Assembly: GCA_964370195.1 (NCBI GenBank)
Contig: CAYJIH010000036.1
Coordinates: 1 to 19,063 of the forward strand
Origin: JAAYCI01 sp964370195
GTDB lineage: Bacteria > Bacillota > Clostridia > Oscillospirales > Ruminococcaceae
Direction of reading: 5' to 3'
Length of the DNA stretch: 19,063 nt
Of the stretch, positions 7,456 to 15,476 are shown piece after piece (within the stretch, counting starts at the first letter, position 1; each line of letters begins with the position of its first letter). The notes below the pieces were generated by a model, which worked only from the letters and a program-made list of their open reading frames with translations, had not been told where the DNA came from and made no database searches. The position numbers were made by a program, and so were the translations under genes.

Positions 7456-10400
7456 TTATTTTCGGGAAAGCAGTGCATTTAGCTCTCGCATCATTTGGTT
7501 GTTTGTGCAGCCCAGCAACTCCATGGCGGCAGGGCGGCATGCGGCAACACAGCTTCCACACGCTTTACACAAAATAGTGCTTACACTCGCGCTATTTCCC
7601 GTTATCGAAACCGCACCATACGGGCACACGGCCGCGCAGGCACCACAGGCGATGCAGCGGCTTTCGTCCACAACGGCCGCCTCGCCGCCCGTTTCAAGGC
7701 ATTCCTTCGCCAGCACGGTGGCGGCACGCGCGGCGGCGGCGCGCGCTTGCGTCACACTTTCGCGGATGTCGCGCGGGCTATGCGCAAGCCCTGCCAAAAA
7801 AATCCCTTCCGTTGCAAAATCAACCGGCCGCAGCTTTGCATGTGCCTCTAAAAAGAAACCGTCCTCCCCAAGAGGCACCTTTAAAATTTGCGACAATTCA
7901 TGGTTTTCTTCCCTATTTGCCTCCACAGCCGCCGCAAGCGACAAAATATCCGGATGATACGAACGTTCTTCGCGCAGCAGTGGGTCGTGCACACGCACAA
8001 CAATGCGGCTTCCATCCAGGGTCACTTTGGGCGGCTCATCGTCTAAAAACCGCAAAAACTCCACACCTAACGCGCGCGCATCTGCATAGCTGTTTTCGGC
8101 AAGGCCATAGCTGCGCATTTCCCGAAACAACACGGTTACGTGAATATTGGGGTCGTACCGTTTGATGCGCACCGCATTGCGCACCGCCACCGAGCAACAT
8201 AAACGCGAGCAATACGGGCGTGTTTCGTTGCGCGAGCCAACACATTGTATCATCACAACACGCGATACACCGCGCAAACCATCTTCCGGGTCGAACAGAC
8301 GCTCTTCCATTGTGCGATGTGTAAGGATGTGCCGATGCTGGCCATACAAATATTCTGTGGGCACGGCTTCGCGGCCGCCCGTTGCCACAATCAGTGCACC
8401 ACAGCGCAATGTTTTCTCTCCCCAGGGCGTGTGAAGGTGGCAGTTAAAATCGCCCACATGGCCCGAAAGCGCCTGCAATTTTGACGCCGGATAAAACGTG
8501 CACAGCCCACCACCCCTTAACTCGCTCAGCATCTCTTCTATGTGCGGCCACAAGGGGCGCCCTGCACTGCTTAATGTTAAAACACGCGCATTGCCGCCAT
8601 AAACTTCTTCTTTTTCCACAAGGTGCACCGGGTGCCCCATGCGCGTAAGATACACCGCCGCCGCAAGGCCGGCAGGGCCACCGCCCAAAACCAGCGCCGC
8701 GTTTACAACAGCAAATGTTTGACGCGGCAACGCTTTTGCCGGCACAATGCGCGCTGCGGCCATCGCCACAAGGTCTTTTGCTTTTTCTGTGGCGGCAAAA
8801 GCATTGTTTTGATGCACCCAAGAACATTGGTCGCGAATGTTGGCCATGGTAAGAAGCGAAGGCGACAAGCCCGCCTGAGAAAGCACGTCTCCAAACAAAC
8901 TTTCATGTGTGCGCGGTGTGCACGAAGCCACTACCACACGGTTCAGCGCCCTTTCGCGCACCACCTCGCTGATGTGTTTTTGCGCATCGGCCGAGCAGGA
9001 ATACAGCGATTCTTCCGCATGGGCCACCAGTGGCAACGAAGCGGCGTATCGTGTGATTTCCGGCACATCCAACACACCGCCAATGTTGGCACCGCAATGG
9101 CATACAAACACACCAATGCGCACCGGCTCTTTCGATACATCGCGTATCTCCGGCGGCGGCTTTTGCAAAAAATACTGTGCAAGCTGTGTTTCATTGCCAC
9201 GCGTATGCGCCACAAAGCGTGCGGCACCGGCCGCCGTGGCACTGGCCTCTGTAACCGTTTCGGGAATGTCTTTTGGCCCGGCGCCCGCCCCACAGGCAAA
9301 AAAACCTTTTCTCTGTGTTTTGGGGGCGGGGAAATCTTGCCCGCGGAAAAAGTTAAAACGGTCGGTCGTAATCCCAAAATGGCGCGCCAGCTCGCGGTTG
9401 TCACTGCCCGGCCGCAACCCAAGAGACAACACCACCATATCGTATCGGCTTTTTTGTGCCCCGCCATTTTCCGCACAGTGATGCAAAATGATTTCGCCAC
9501 GTTCTGCGTCCCACTCGCAGGCAGATGCACGGCTGCGCACCGGCCGAATGGGCCCTTTCGAAAAGGCGTTTTGCACAAAACGCTCAAAATCTTTGCCGTA
9601 GGCACGCATATCCATATAGTATAAATCGGCACATTGCAGCTGCGGCAGATGCTCTACACAAAGCGATGCGGCCTTCACCGTTTGCATGCAACACACAGAC
9701 GAGCAATACCCTGCCCCGCTTTGCACGTCGCGGCTTCCAACGCAGTGCAAAAACGCAATTCTACGTGGAATTTTACCGTCTTCAATGCGGCTGATATGCC
9801 CGTCCAGTGGGCCGGAAGCCGAGAGCAAGCGCTCGAAGGCAAGGTTTGTGTACACACCGGGCACACGGCCTAGGCCCAGGCTTTTTGGCACCTCGGTTGT
9901 GGTGTTGCACCCCGTTGCCAGCACAACGGCGCCCACATCCACCTCATGAATTTCGGCCGTTTGTTCGTGTGAAATCGCACCTGTTTCACACGTGTTTTCG
10001 CACAAACGGCACTCGCTACATACCGAGCAATCCAAACAACGCTCACTTTCAAATCGAAGGGCATCTTCGTCTGCGGCAAGCGTCACCTCGGAAAAATCGG
10101 CCAAACGTTCTTGTGCACTTCGTGTGGGCGCCCTGTGGCGCGCGTGCACGTCAACGCCTGTAAAATCAACGGATTCTATCGGTGTTTCGGGCAAAATTTC
10201 GCCACTTGGCACGTTCTCTTCGCCCAAAAAACGGCGAATGGCAAGCGCCGCGGCATTGCCGTCTGCAATGGCTTCAATCACACTGGCAGGCCCACGCACC
10301 ATATCGCCACCCAAAAATATATCTTGCGGCATCTTCGCGTGCGACTGCCGGCCATAGTATGTTAAAAACGACGGTAAACCGTCCTCTTCTACCTGCTGGC

Positions 10401-11859
10401 CCACGGCGTACAACAACGTATCGGCAGAAAGCACAACGCGCTCTTCCTGTGGCTGTGGCACGGGGCGTCCGTCTGCACCGCGCGGGCCGGCACAGCAAAC
10501 CTGACATTGTAGCCCACAAAAATGCTCTGCCTCATCCAGCAAAATCTTTTCCGGCACCAGCCACTCGCGCAATAAAACGCCCTCTTCCTCTGCCAGCTCC
10601 CATTCCTCTGCCGCCGCCGGAAGCTGCGCCTTGCCGCGGCGATAAACCACCGTCACCTCGGCACCCAATCGGCGCGCGCTGCGTGCTGCGTCCATGGCCA
10701 CATTGCCACCGCCCAGCACCAACACGCGTTTTCCACAAAACGTGCCTTCGCCCTTTTGAAGCGCACGCAAAAACGACAACGCCGATTGCACACCGTTTGC
10801 TGTTTCGCCCACCAGCTCTAGGCTTCTGCTTTTTTGTGTGCCAACAGCCAAAAAAAACGCCGCATATCCCTTGCACCGCAATTCGCTCAATGTAACATTG
10901 CGCCCCAGTGCGAACTGTGTTTTTATCTCCACACCCAGCGATTCTATTAAGGCAATTTCTTCGCGTAAAACTGTTTTATTTAAGCGAAAGGATGGCACAC
11001 CGTACCGCAGCATGCCGCCCGCTTCGGCCTCGGCTTCAAACACCGTAACGCTGTACCCGGCCAGCGCCAACTGAAACGCAGCGCTTAGCCCGGCCGGCCC
11101 CGCGCCCACCACAGCCACCTTTCGCCCTTTTGTTTGTTTCGATTTGTGCACTTGCAGGCCCATTCCCTCTTTTCGGGCATGATCTGCCAAAAAGCGCTTG
11201 ATACCGGCCAAGTTGATACTTTCATCAAAAAAGCCACGCACACATGCGTTTTCGCACGGATGATAACAAACACGGCCCAACACACCGGCAAATGGCGTGC
11301 AACGCTGAATGACACGCAATGCCTCGGCATAACGGCCATGCTTTGCCAGTGTCACATAGCCTTGTGCGTCCATGTGGGCCGGGCAAGCAAACTTACAAGA
11401 CGATGTGCCGCGTTTTTCTATCAAGGCTTTGTTGGGCACGGCCTGCGCATACGGTTTGTATATTGCTTTGTGTGTGCTCAAATTTTGGTCGAACGCATTT
11501 TGGCGCACCACAGGGCACACCGCCGTGCAGTCATCGCATCCCTTACATTTGTTTTCGTCTACATACCGTGGATTTTTACGAATTACTGCCGTAAAATTGG
11601 GCGCATCCCCACGCAGTTCGCACAAGTCACTCAGTGTAAATAAATGAATCAATGGGTGGCTGGCACACGCCGTGAGTTTTGGTGCCAAAATACACGCAGA
11701 ACAATCGCCCGTGGGGAAGGTTTTGTCAAGCTCTGCCATGCGGCCGCCAATGCTTGGGGCGGTTTCTACAAGATATACGGGCACATTCATTTCGGCAAGG
11801 TCGCACGCCGCTTGCACACCGGCAATGCCACCCCCCAAAACCAGCACCGGTTTTTTCAT
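7456..11859 (-). CDS. hdrA: HdrA-GltD-HdrA mosaic flavoprotein (1467 aa)
   Basis: Module 1 starts directly at the HdrA flavin domain: GGGIAG at 9-14, DCSAC at 52-56, and a [4Fe-4S] motif Cys105, 108, 111, 115. A complete GltD/NfnB-like domain follows (about 150-550): Fe-S cysteines 155-206, FAD GAGPAG at 252-257, NAD(P)H GGGNVAMD at 383-390, and IFLGGD at 514-519. HdrA then resumes with cysteines 608-624, HCVGSRD (705-711), YCSSVCC (718-724) and an FAD motif near 855-880. Module 2 has the HdrA N-terminal domain (CHCG at 920-923), a second FAD site (1059-1064), QCVGSR with YCSRLCC, and two C-terminal [4Fe-4S] motifs (Cys1402-1412 and 1431-1441). Module 2 lacks the DCSAC stretch and internal ferredoxin. 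Standalone HdrA is about 650 aa. A start ATG with AAGGAGG seven bases away overlaps hdrC as ATGA. Likely role: the electron-bifurcating or -distributing hub. Confidence 0.9.
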   Translation of the reverse strand: MKKPVLVLGGGIAGVQAACDLAEMNVPVYLVETAPSIGGRMAELDKTFPTGDCSACILAPKLTACASHPLIHLFTLSDLCELRGDAPNFTAVIRKNPRYVDENKCKGCDDCTAVCPVVRQNAFDQNLSTHKAIYKPYAQAVPNKALIEKRGTSSCKFACPAHMDAQGYVTLAKHGRYAEALRVIQRCTPFAGVLGRVCYHPCENACVRGFFDESINLAGIKRFLADHARKEGMGLQVHKSKQTKGRKVAVVGAGPAGLSAAFQLALAGYSVTVFEAEAEAGGMLRYGVPSFRLNKTVLREEIALIESLGVEIKTQFALGRNVTLSELRCKGYAAFFLAVGTQKSRSLELVGETANGVQSALSFLRALQKGEGTFCGKRVLVLGGGNVAMDAARSARRLGAEVTVVYRRGKAQLPAAAEEWELAEEEGVLLREWLVPEKILLDEAEHFCGLQCQVCCAGPRGADGRPVPQPQEERVVLSADTLLYAVGQQVEEDGLPSFLTYYGRQSHAKMPQDIFLGGDMVRGPASVIEAIADGNAAALAIRRFLGEENVPSGEILPETPIESVDFTGVDVHARHRAPTRSAQERLADFSEVTLAADEDALRFESERCLDCSVCSECRLCENTCETGAISHEQTAEIHEVDVGAVVLATGCNTTTEVPKSLGLGRVPGVYTNLAFERLLSASGPLDGHISRIEDGKIPRRIAFLHCVGSRDVQSGAGYCSSVCCMQTVKAASLCVEHLPQLQCADLYYMDMRAYGKDFERFVQNAFSKGPIRPVRSRASACEWDAERGEIILHHCAENGGAQKSRYDMVVLSLGLRPGSDNRELARHFGITTDRFNFFRGQDFPAPKTQRKGFFACGAGAGPKDIPETVTEASATAAGAARFVAHTRGNETQLAQYFLQKPPPEIRDVSKEPVRIGVFVCHCGANIGGVLDVPEITRYAASLPLVAHAEESLYSCSADAQKHISEVVRERALNRVVVASCTPRTHESLFGDVLSQAGLSPSLLTMANIRDQCSWVHQNNAFAATEKAKDLVAMAAARIVPAKALPRQTFAVVNAALVLGGGPAGLAAAVYLTRMGHPVHLVEKEEVYGGNARVLTLSSAGRPLWPHIEEMLSELRGGGLCTFYPASKLQALSGHVGDFNCHLHTPWGEKTLRCGALIVATGGREAVPTEYLYGQHRHILTHRTMEERLFDPEDGLRGVSRVVMIQCVGSRNETRPYCSRLCCSVAVRNAVRIKRYDPNIHVTVLFREMRSYGLAENSYADARALGVEFLRFLDDEPPKVTLDGSRIVVRVHDPLLREERSYHPDILSLAAAVEANREENHELSQILKVPLGEDGFFLEAHAKLRPVDFATEGIFLAGLAHSPRDIRESVTQARAAAARAATVLAKECLETGGEAAVVDESRCIACGACAAVCPYGAVSITGNSASVSTILCKACGSCVAACRPAAMELLGCTNNQMMRELNALLSRK

Positions 11860-12266
11860 CGTGTGGCCTCCTTGTCAAAAGCATTGTTCACCGCCAAAAG
11901 CCGCGCACGGCGCGCGTCTTCATCCAGCTTTGCCACCTCATTTACAAGATGTTCGCTTGTGTGGCCATCCTGCACAGAAAGCTCTCTCAGCGCCCGCAAA
12001 ACATCTGCAAAACGCACATTTTGTGGGCAATGTGCCACACACGCATGGCACTGGCAACATTGCCAAAGCGCGCGCGAAGCCAGCAGCTGTTCGCCATCGC
12101 CACACAAAATACGGCGCATCATCAGCCGTGGGTCGTAGCTGTTGTCCAGCTCGCAAACAGGGCAACCTGCCGTGCAGCTGCCACATAAAACACAGTGCAA
12201 TACACGCTCGCCCCCGGCATGCGCTGCCAGCCTATTTTTAAATTGTGCGCTATTTTTGTGTGCCAT
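11856..12266 (-). CDS. hdrC: HdrC-like 2[4Fe-4S] ferredoxin subunit
   Basis: This 136-residue soluble protein has two classical cluster motifs, Cys25, 28, 31, 35 and Cys70, 73, 76, 80, each followed by Pro, with the spacing typical of HdrC. In heterodisulfide reductases HdrC wires HdrA to the catalytic HdrB. No HdrB (CCG-domain) gene is visible in this window, so here it may connect HdrA to MetF/MetV or to the QmoAB-like pair. The ATG at 12266 follows AGGAG by six bases. A 50-base gap separates it from metF, and it overlaps the hdrA-like gene by 4 bases. A glycolate-oxidase or succinate-dehydrogenase iron-sulfur subunit is excluded by the short length and the neighbours. Confidence 0.88.
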   Translation of the reverse strand: MAHKNSAQFKNRLAAHAGGERVLHCVLCGSCTAGCPVCELDNSYDPRLMMRRILCGDGEQLLASRALWQCCQCHACVAHCPQNVRFADVLRALRELSVQDGHTSEHLVNEVAKLDEDARRARLLAVNNAFDKEATR

Positions 12267-12316
12267 CGCTCTCTCTCCTCTTCGTATGCACCTGCCTTTG
12301 CCTGCTCAAAGCACGT

Positions 12317-13237
12317 TCACGGTGTTTGCAAGGTGCTGGATAAACCGCTTTCGCAAAGCAAACGCGGCACAATCGCCTCCCAAAAAATGGCCATAATGTG
12401 CAAACCACTGATGCCCTCTATTTCACAAAGGCGTTCCATCAGCTCCAGCGTGATGGCCACCCCTTCCTCGGCAGGGTCCTGTGCGTGTTCCATGCGTTGC
12501 AGCAAATTGGTTGGCACGTCCATTCCGGGTGCATTGGCCGTGGCTTCCAGCGCACGCAGGCTTTTGCTGGCCACAATGCCCGGCAAAATGTACGCACGCT
12601 TATGCAAGCCGCGCAAACGCACTTCACGCATCCAAGCCGAAAATGCCTCCACATTGTAAACAGCCTGTGTTTGAATAAACCTTGCCCCGGCGTCAATTTT
12701 TTTCTCAAGACGCATCAGTTGAAGCTCCAACGGGTCGGCAAACGGGTTTGCCGTTGCCCCCACAAAAAACTGCACCGGAGCCGTGAGCTTTCCGCCACCG
12801 ATGAATGTACCTTGCTTCTCCATCTCTTGCACGGCACGCAAAAGCTGTATCGAATCCACATCGTACACATTTTTTGCCGTATGTTCGTTGCCAAAACTTT
12901 GATGATCGCCCGACAAAATAAGCACGTTGCGCAAGCCAAGTGCAAACGCACCCAGCAAATCGCTTTGCAGCGCAATGCGGTTGCGGTCTCGGCATGTCAT
13001 TTGCAACACGGGCTCGCACCCGGCTTCCAGCGCAAGTTTTGCAGCGGCAATGCTACTCATGCGCACCACAGCGGCCTGGTTGTCTGTAACGTTCACCGCA
13101 TGCACATGCGCTTGCAACATCGCGGCTTTTGTTGTGATTGCTGCGGCGTTCCCATTCATCGGCGGGCCAATTTCCGCCGTGAGTGCAAAGCGCCCTGCCT
13201 CCAACGTTTTTTGCAAATTTGTACAATGCTCTGCCAT
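12317..13237 (-). CDS. metF: Methylenetetrahydrofolate reductase, MetF subunit
   Basis: This 306-residue TIM-barrel flavoenzyme reduces methylene- to methyl-tetrahydrofolate in the methyl branch of the Wood-Ljungdahl pathway. Family marks include Glu22 in AEIGPP (catalytic acid), NVTDNQ (49-54), TCRDRNR (81-87), LSGDHQ (108-113), the barrel segment FFVGATANPF (157-166) and RFIQTQ (186-191). It has the short length of MetF proteins that work with MetV. The adjacent metV supports the Wood-Ljungdahl role over methionine synthesis. The ATG at 13237 is chosen over an upstream in-frame TTG because a GGGGGA purine run lies five bases before it. A possible attenuator sits between metV and this gene. 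Electron source is inferred to be the Hdr/Flx proteins rather than NADH directly. Confidence 0.93.
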   Translation of the reverse strand: MAEHCTNLQKTLEAGRFALTAEIGPPMNGNAAAITTKAAMLQAHVHAVNVTDNQAAVVRMSSIAAAKLALEAGCEPVLQMTCRDRNRIALQSDLLGAFALGLRNVLILSGDHQSFGNEHTAKNVYDVDSIQLLRAVQEMEKQGTFIGGGKLTAPVQFFVGATANPFADPLELQLMRLEKKIDAGARFIQTQAVYNVEAFSAWMREVRLRGLHKRAYILPGIVASKSLRALEATANAPGMDVPTNLLQRMEHAQDPAEEGVAITLELMERLCEIEGISGLHIMAIFWEAIVPRLLCESGLSSTLQTP

Positions 13238-13278
13238 GCAATCCCCCGTTTTTAAAAGGTGAACAACTGGATACAATC

Positions 13279-13313
13279 AAAAAAACACACGTGCTGTGGC
13301 CAAATACACATGT
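13279..13313 (-). terminator. Weak attenuator-like hairpin between metV and metF
   Basis: On the minus strand ACATGTG (13313-13307) and CACGTGT (13293-13287) form a 7-bp stem with one G-T wobble and a 13-base loop. They are followed at once by G and seven T. It starts three bases after the metV stop and ends about 40 bases before the metF start. It could reduce readthrough or mark a processing point. The stem is short, so confidence is low. Confidence 0.4.
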
Positions 13314-13315
13314 TC

Positions 13316-13990
13316 TTACTCGCCGGCAAAATCGGGGCTTTGCCGCTTTCGCACACCACCACTTTGGGCCGTTTGCCAGTTACGCACGCTATAAATCTCA
13401 CGCAAAGTATCTAGCTGCCCACGCGCACGCAGGCGCTCGTAAATCAGCTGCCAAGCACAATCGTTTATGCCACCACCCACTTCGCACACGCCATTTCGGT
13501 TGCCACCGCACGGCCCATTAAAATGGCTTTTGGCGCATCGTGTTACAGGGCAAATACCACCTGTATGTTCTAAAAGGCAATCGCCACAACCGCGGCACAT
13601 CTCGTTCCACACACCAAGCCCACCGCTGGCACCAAGAAACGTGGTGTTAACGGCCGGCAACACCGGCATGTGCTCATACCGCTGAGCCAAAAGCTGCACA
13701 CCGGCCCCACATCCAAGCGACAAAATGGCCTCATTGTTTTGTGCCAATTCATCAACCGTTTGTAAAAATTCTTCGTCACATTGGCGCTCCACTTCCAGCA
13801 CTTGCAACGTAAGCGTGCGCCCTTCGTTTTGGGAAAGCATGTGCAAAAGCCCGGCAAGGCGCTGCGCTTCGCTTAGCCCGCCCGCAAGGCACACCGCCAC
13901 ACACCCACCGCACCCAAGCAAAACCATTCTGTTAAAACGTCGTGTCATCAGCACAATTTCTTCCATTGGCTTCATGTCTGCTACAATCAT
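13316..13990 (-). CDS. metV: MetV, zinc/iron-sulfur partner of MetF
   Basis: This 224-residue protein is the MetV subunit found next to MetF in acetogens. The N-terminal half carries GCGGCVAVC (Cys27, 30, 34), Cys71 and Cys94. The C-terminal MTHFR_C domain has CRGCGDC (Cys132, 135, 138), TGGICP (Cys147), RCAK (Cys152), NGPCGG (Cys161) and GVCE (Cys169). These residues bind metal clusters in the family and are thought to feed electrons to MetF flavin. The ATG at 13990 has GGAG eight bases upstream; the longer frame adds an unconserved, hydrophobic 41-residue leader. A 70-base gap separates it from the QmoB-like gene. Corrinoid methyltransferase activators share the C-terminal domain, but the metF neighbour decides the call. 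Confidence 0.93.
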   Translation of the reverse strand: MIVADMKPMEEIVLMTRRFNRMVLLGCGGCVAVCLAGGLSEAQRLAGLLHMLSQNEGRTLTLQVLEVERQCDEEFLQTVDELAQNNEAILSLGCGAGVQLLAQRYEHMPVLPAVNTTFLGASGGLGVWNEMCRGCGDCLLEHTGGICPVTRCAKSHFNGPCGGNRNGVCEVGGGINDCAWQLIYERLRARGQLDTLREIYSVRNWQTAQSGGVRKRQSPDFAGE

Positions 13991-14060
13991 ACGTTTGGCT
14001 CCTTTGGGGGTTTTGTAAGCGCGCACGAGGAAACACCGTGTTTGCGGCATCATCTCGTTC

Positions 14061-15476
14061 TTATTTTGTAAAAAAATCTGTAAGATCGTCGCAAAGAACA
14101 CCAGCCTGCGCATGGGATGTGTGCAAAACCTGCAAGCGTGACGCCGGCAACCCCAGTGCCTCTAGTTGCAATTTCAAAGCGTGACATCGGCTTTTCACAC
14201 GCCGATTGCCCACAAAATGGCGGCATGCGTCTTGCATGCATCCCAGCAAAAGCACTTTGTCGTACTGCGTAAGCGCACTGATAATTTCATCGGCACCCAC
14301 ACTGCCTGCACACGGCACTTGCTGTGGCGTAAGATGATGCACCGGCACGTGGTTTGGCATCAGCGCCAATGCCTTGGGCAGTGCAAACACGCCGGAATGC
14401 TGGCAACAAAACACAAGTGTGTGCGCCGGTGTGCCGCCTTCGCCCACCAAATAAAACGGCGTACGTTCGCCCAAAGCCACCTCTTTTAACTGCAATGCCT
14501 TGCCGGGGCACACAGAAACACAGTTGCCGCATCCCTCGCACGCAATTTCATGGCAGGCGATGTGCCGTGCGTTTTCGGCCGGATACAAGGCCGCATGGGG
14601 GCAGTTTCGCACACAGGTAAGGCAAAATGCACAGCGTGTTGTGTCTACAACGGCCACCGCCTGTGAGGCATCCGGTGCGTCGTTTTGCAACACATCCGCG
14701 GCAATCACACGCAAATCGGCATGCAAGCGGCTTTGTGGCAGCCCCGGCGCCAAACGATACACGCCACGCCGCGATGTATACGCCGGTTCCATGAAATAAA
14801 ATTCGTCCCAGCGGCGATTTTCCTCATCCCGATACAGCTGCAACACCGAAACGGCATGCGTATAGGCGGCACTTTGCTCCGACGATCCGTCACAAAACAG
14901 CTTATGTGCGTCTATTTCAAGCGTTTGTTGGCCACCGGGCAACACGGCGCAAATGCAAAACCCCAAAAGGCTTGGCTCAATGCGAATCGTTTCATACCGC
15001 ACAAATTGCACCCCGGCCGCACGTGCGCGCAAAAACAGCGTTTCGCCCCCTTCATACGACGTGCGCAAACTGCGATAAAACACATAAACACACCGTTTTT
15101 TTTGCGCCAACACCATGGCATCTTCCAGCACCTGCACCGAGGCCGCAAGGCGTGACGGCGCCAGAACATCCAATGCAAATGCAATGGCATGCTGCGGCAA
15201 AACATCCCGGCAAAACAGCGGTTTATCGGCATGATACAAACTGCATGCCCTTTCTCCGCCAAAAGTGGGCGGCGGTGCATGCAATGGCTCGGTTAAAACC
15301 ACAAAATCAACGGCATGTGTGCACGCGTGCAATGTGGCGTAAAACGCACCGGCCTGCCCGTAAAAATTCTGCAGCGCAAACACGTCTTCTTCTAAAAGAA
15401 CTTCATGCCCTTTTTCCAGCAAAAAATCGCATAGTGTTGTATTTACAGGGCTACCACCAAGCACAAGTGCATTCAT
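14061..15476 (-). CDS. QmoB/HdrA-like iron-sulfur protein with C-terminal MvhD-like domain
   Basis: This 471-residue protein starts with a Rossmann-like stretch (LVLGGSP at 4-10) lacking the full GxGxxG flavin motif. An HdrA-like middle follows, then two [4Fe-4S] motifs (Cys282, 285, 288, 292 and Cys313, 316, 319, 323). The last 120 residues look like MvhD: Cys357-358, VPCAG (Cys389), GC at 412-413, Cys418 and FVGNRR. The same order of HdrA-like part, ferredoxin and MvhD-like tail is known in QmoB of sulfate reducers, which is longer. It probably pairs with the QmoA-like protein encoded just upstream and carries electrons toward MetV/MetF. The start ATG has GGGAGG seven bases before it and overlaps the previous stop as ATGA. 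Whether it binds FAD is doubtful. Confidence 0.78.
   Translation of the reverse strand: MNALVLGGSPVNTTLCDFLLEKGHEVLLEEDVFALQNFYGQAGAFYATLHACTHAVDFVVLTEPLHAPPPTFGGERACSLYHADKPLFCRDVLPQHAIAFALDVLAPSRLAASVQVLEDAMVLAQKKRCVYVFYRSLRTSYEGGETLFLRARAAGVQFVRYETIRIEPSLLGFCICAVLPGGQQTLEIDAHKLFCDGSSEQSAAYTHAVSVLQLYRDEENRRWDEFYFMEPAYTSRRGVYRLAPGLPQSRLHADLRVIAADVLQNDAPDASQAVAVVDTTRCAFCLTCVRNCPHAALYPAENARHIACHEIACEGCGNCVSVCPGKALQLKEVALGERTPFYLVGEGGTPAHTLVFCCQHSGVFALPKALALMPNHVPVHHLTPQQVPCAGSVGADEIISALTQYDKVLLLGCMQDACRHFVGNRRVKSRCHALKLQLEALGLPASRLQVLHTSHAQAGVLCDDLTDFFTK

Noticed and set aside
7456..11859. Glutamate synthase small subunit
   Set aside because: The GltD-like domain is embedded in HdrA sequence and no glutamate synthase large subunit is nearby, so the match reflects only one domain.
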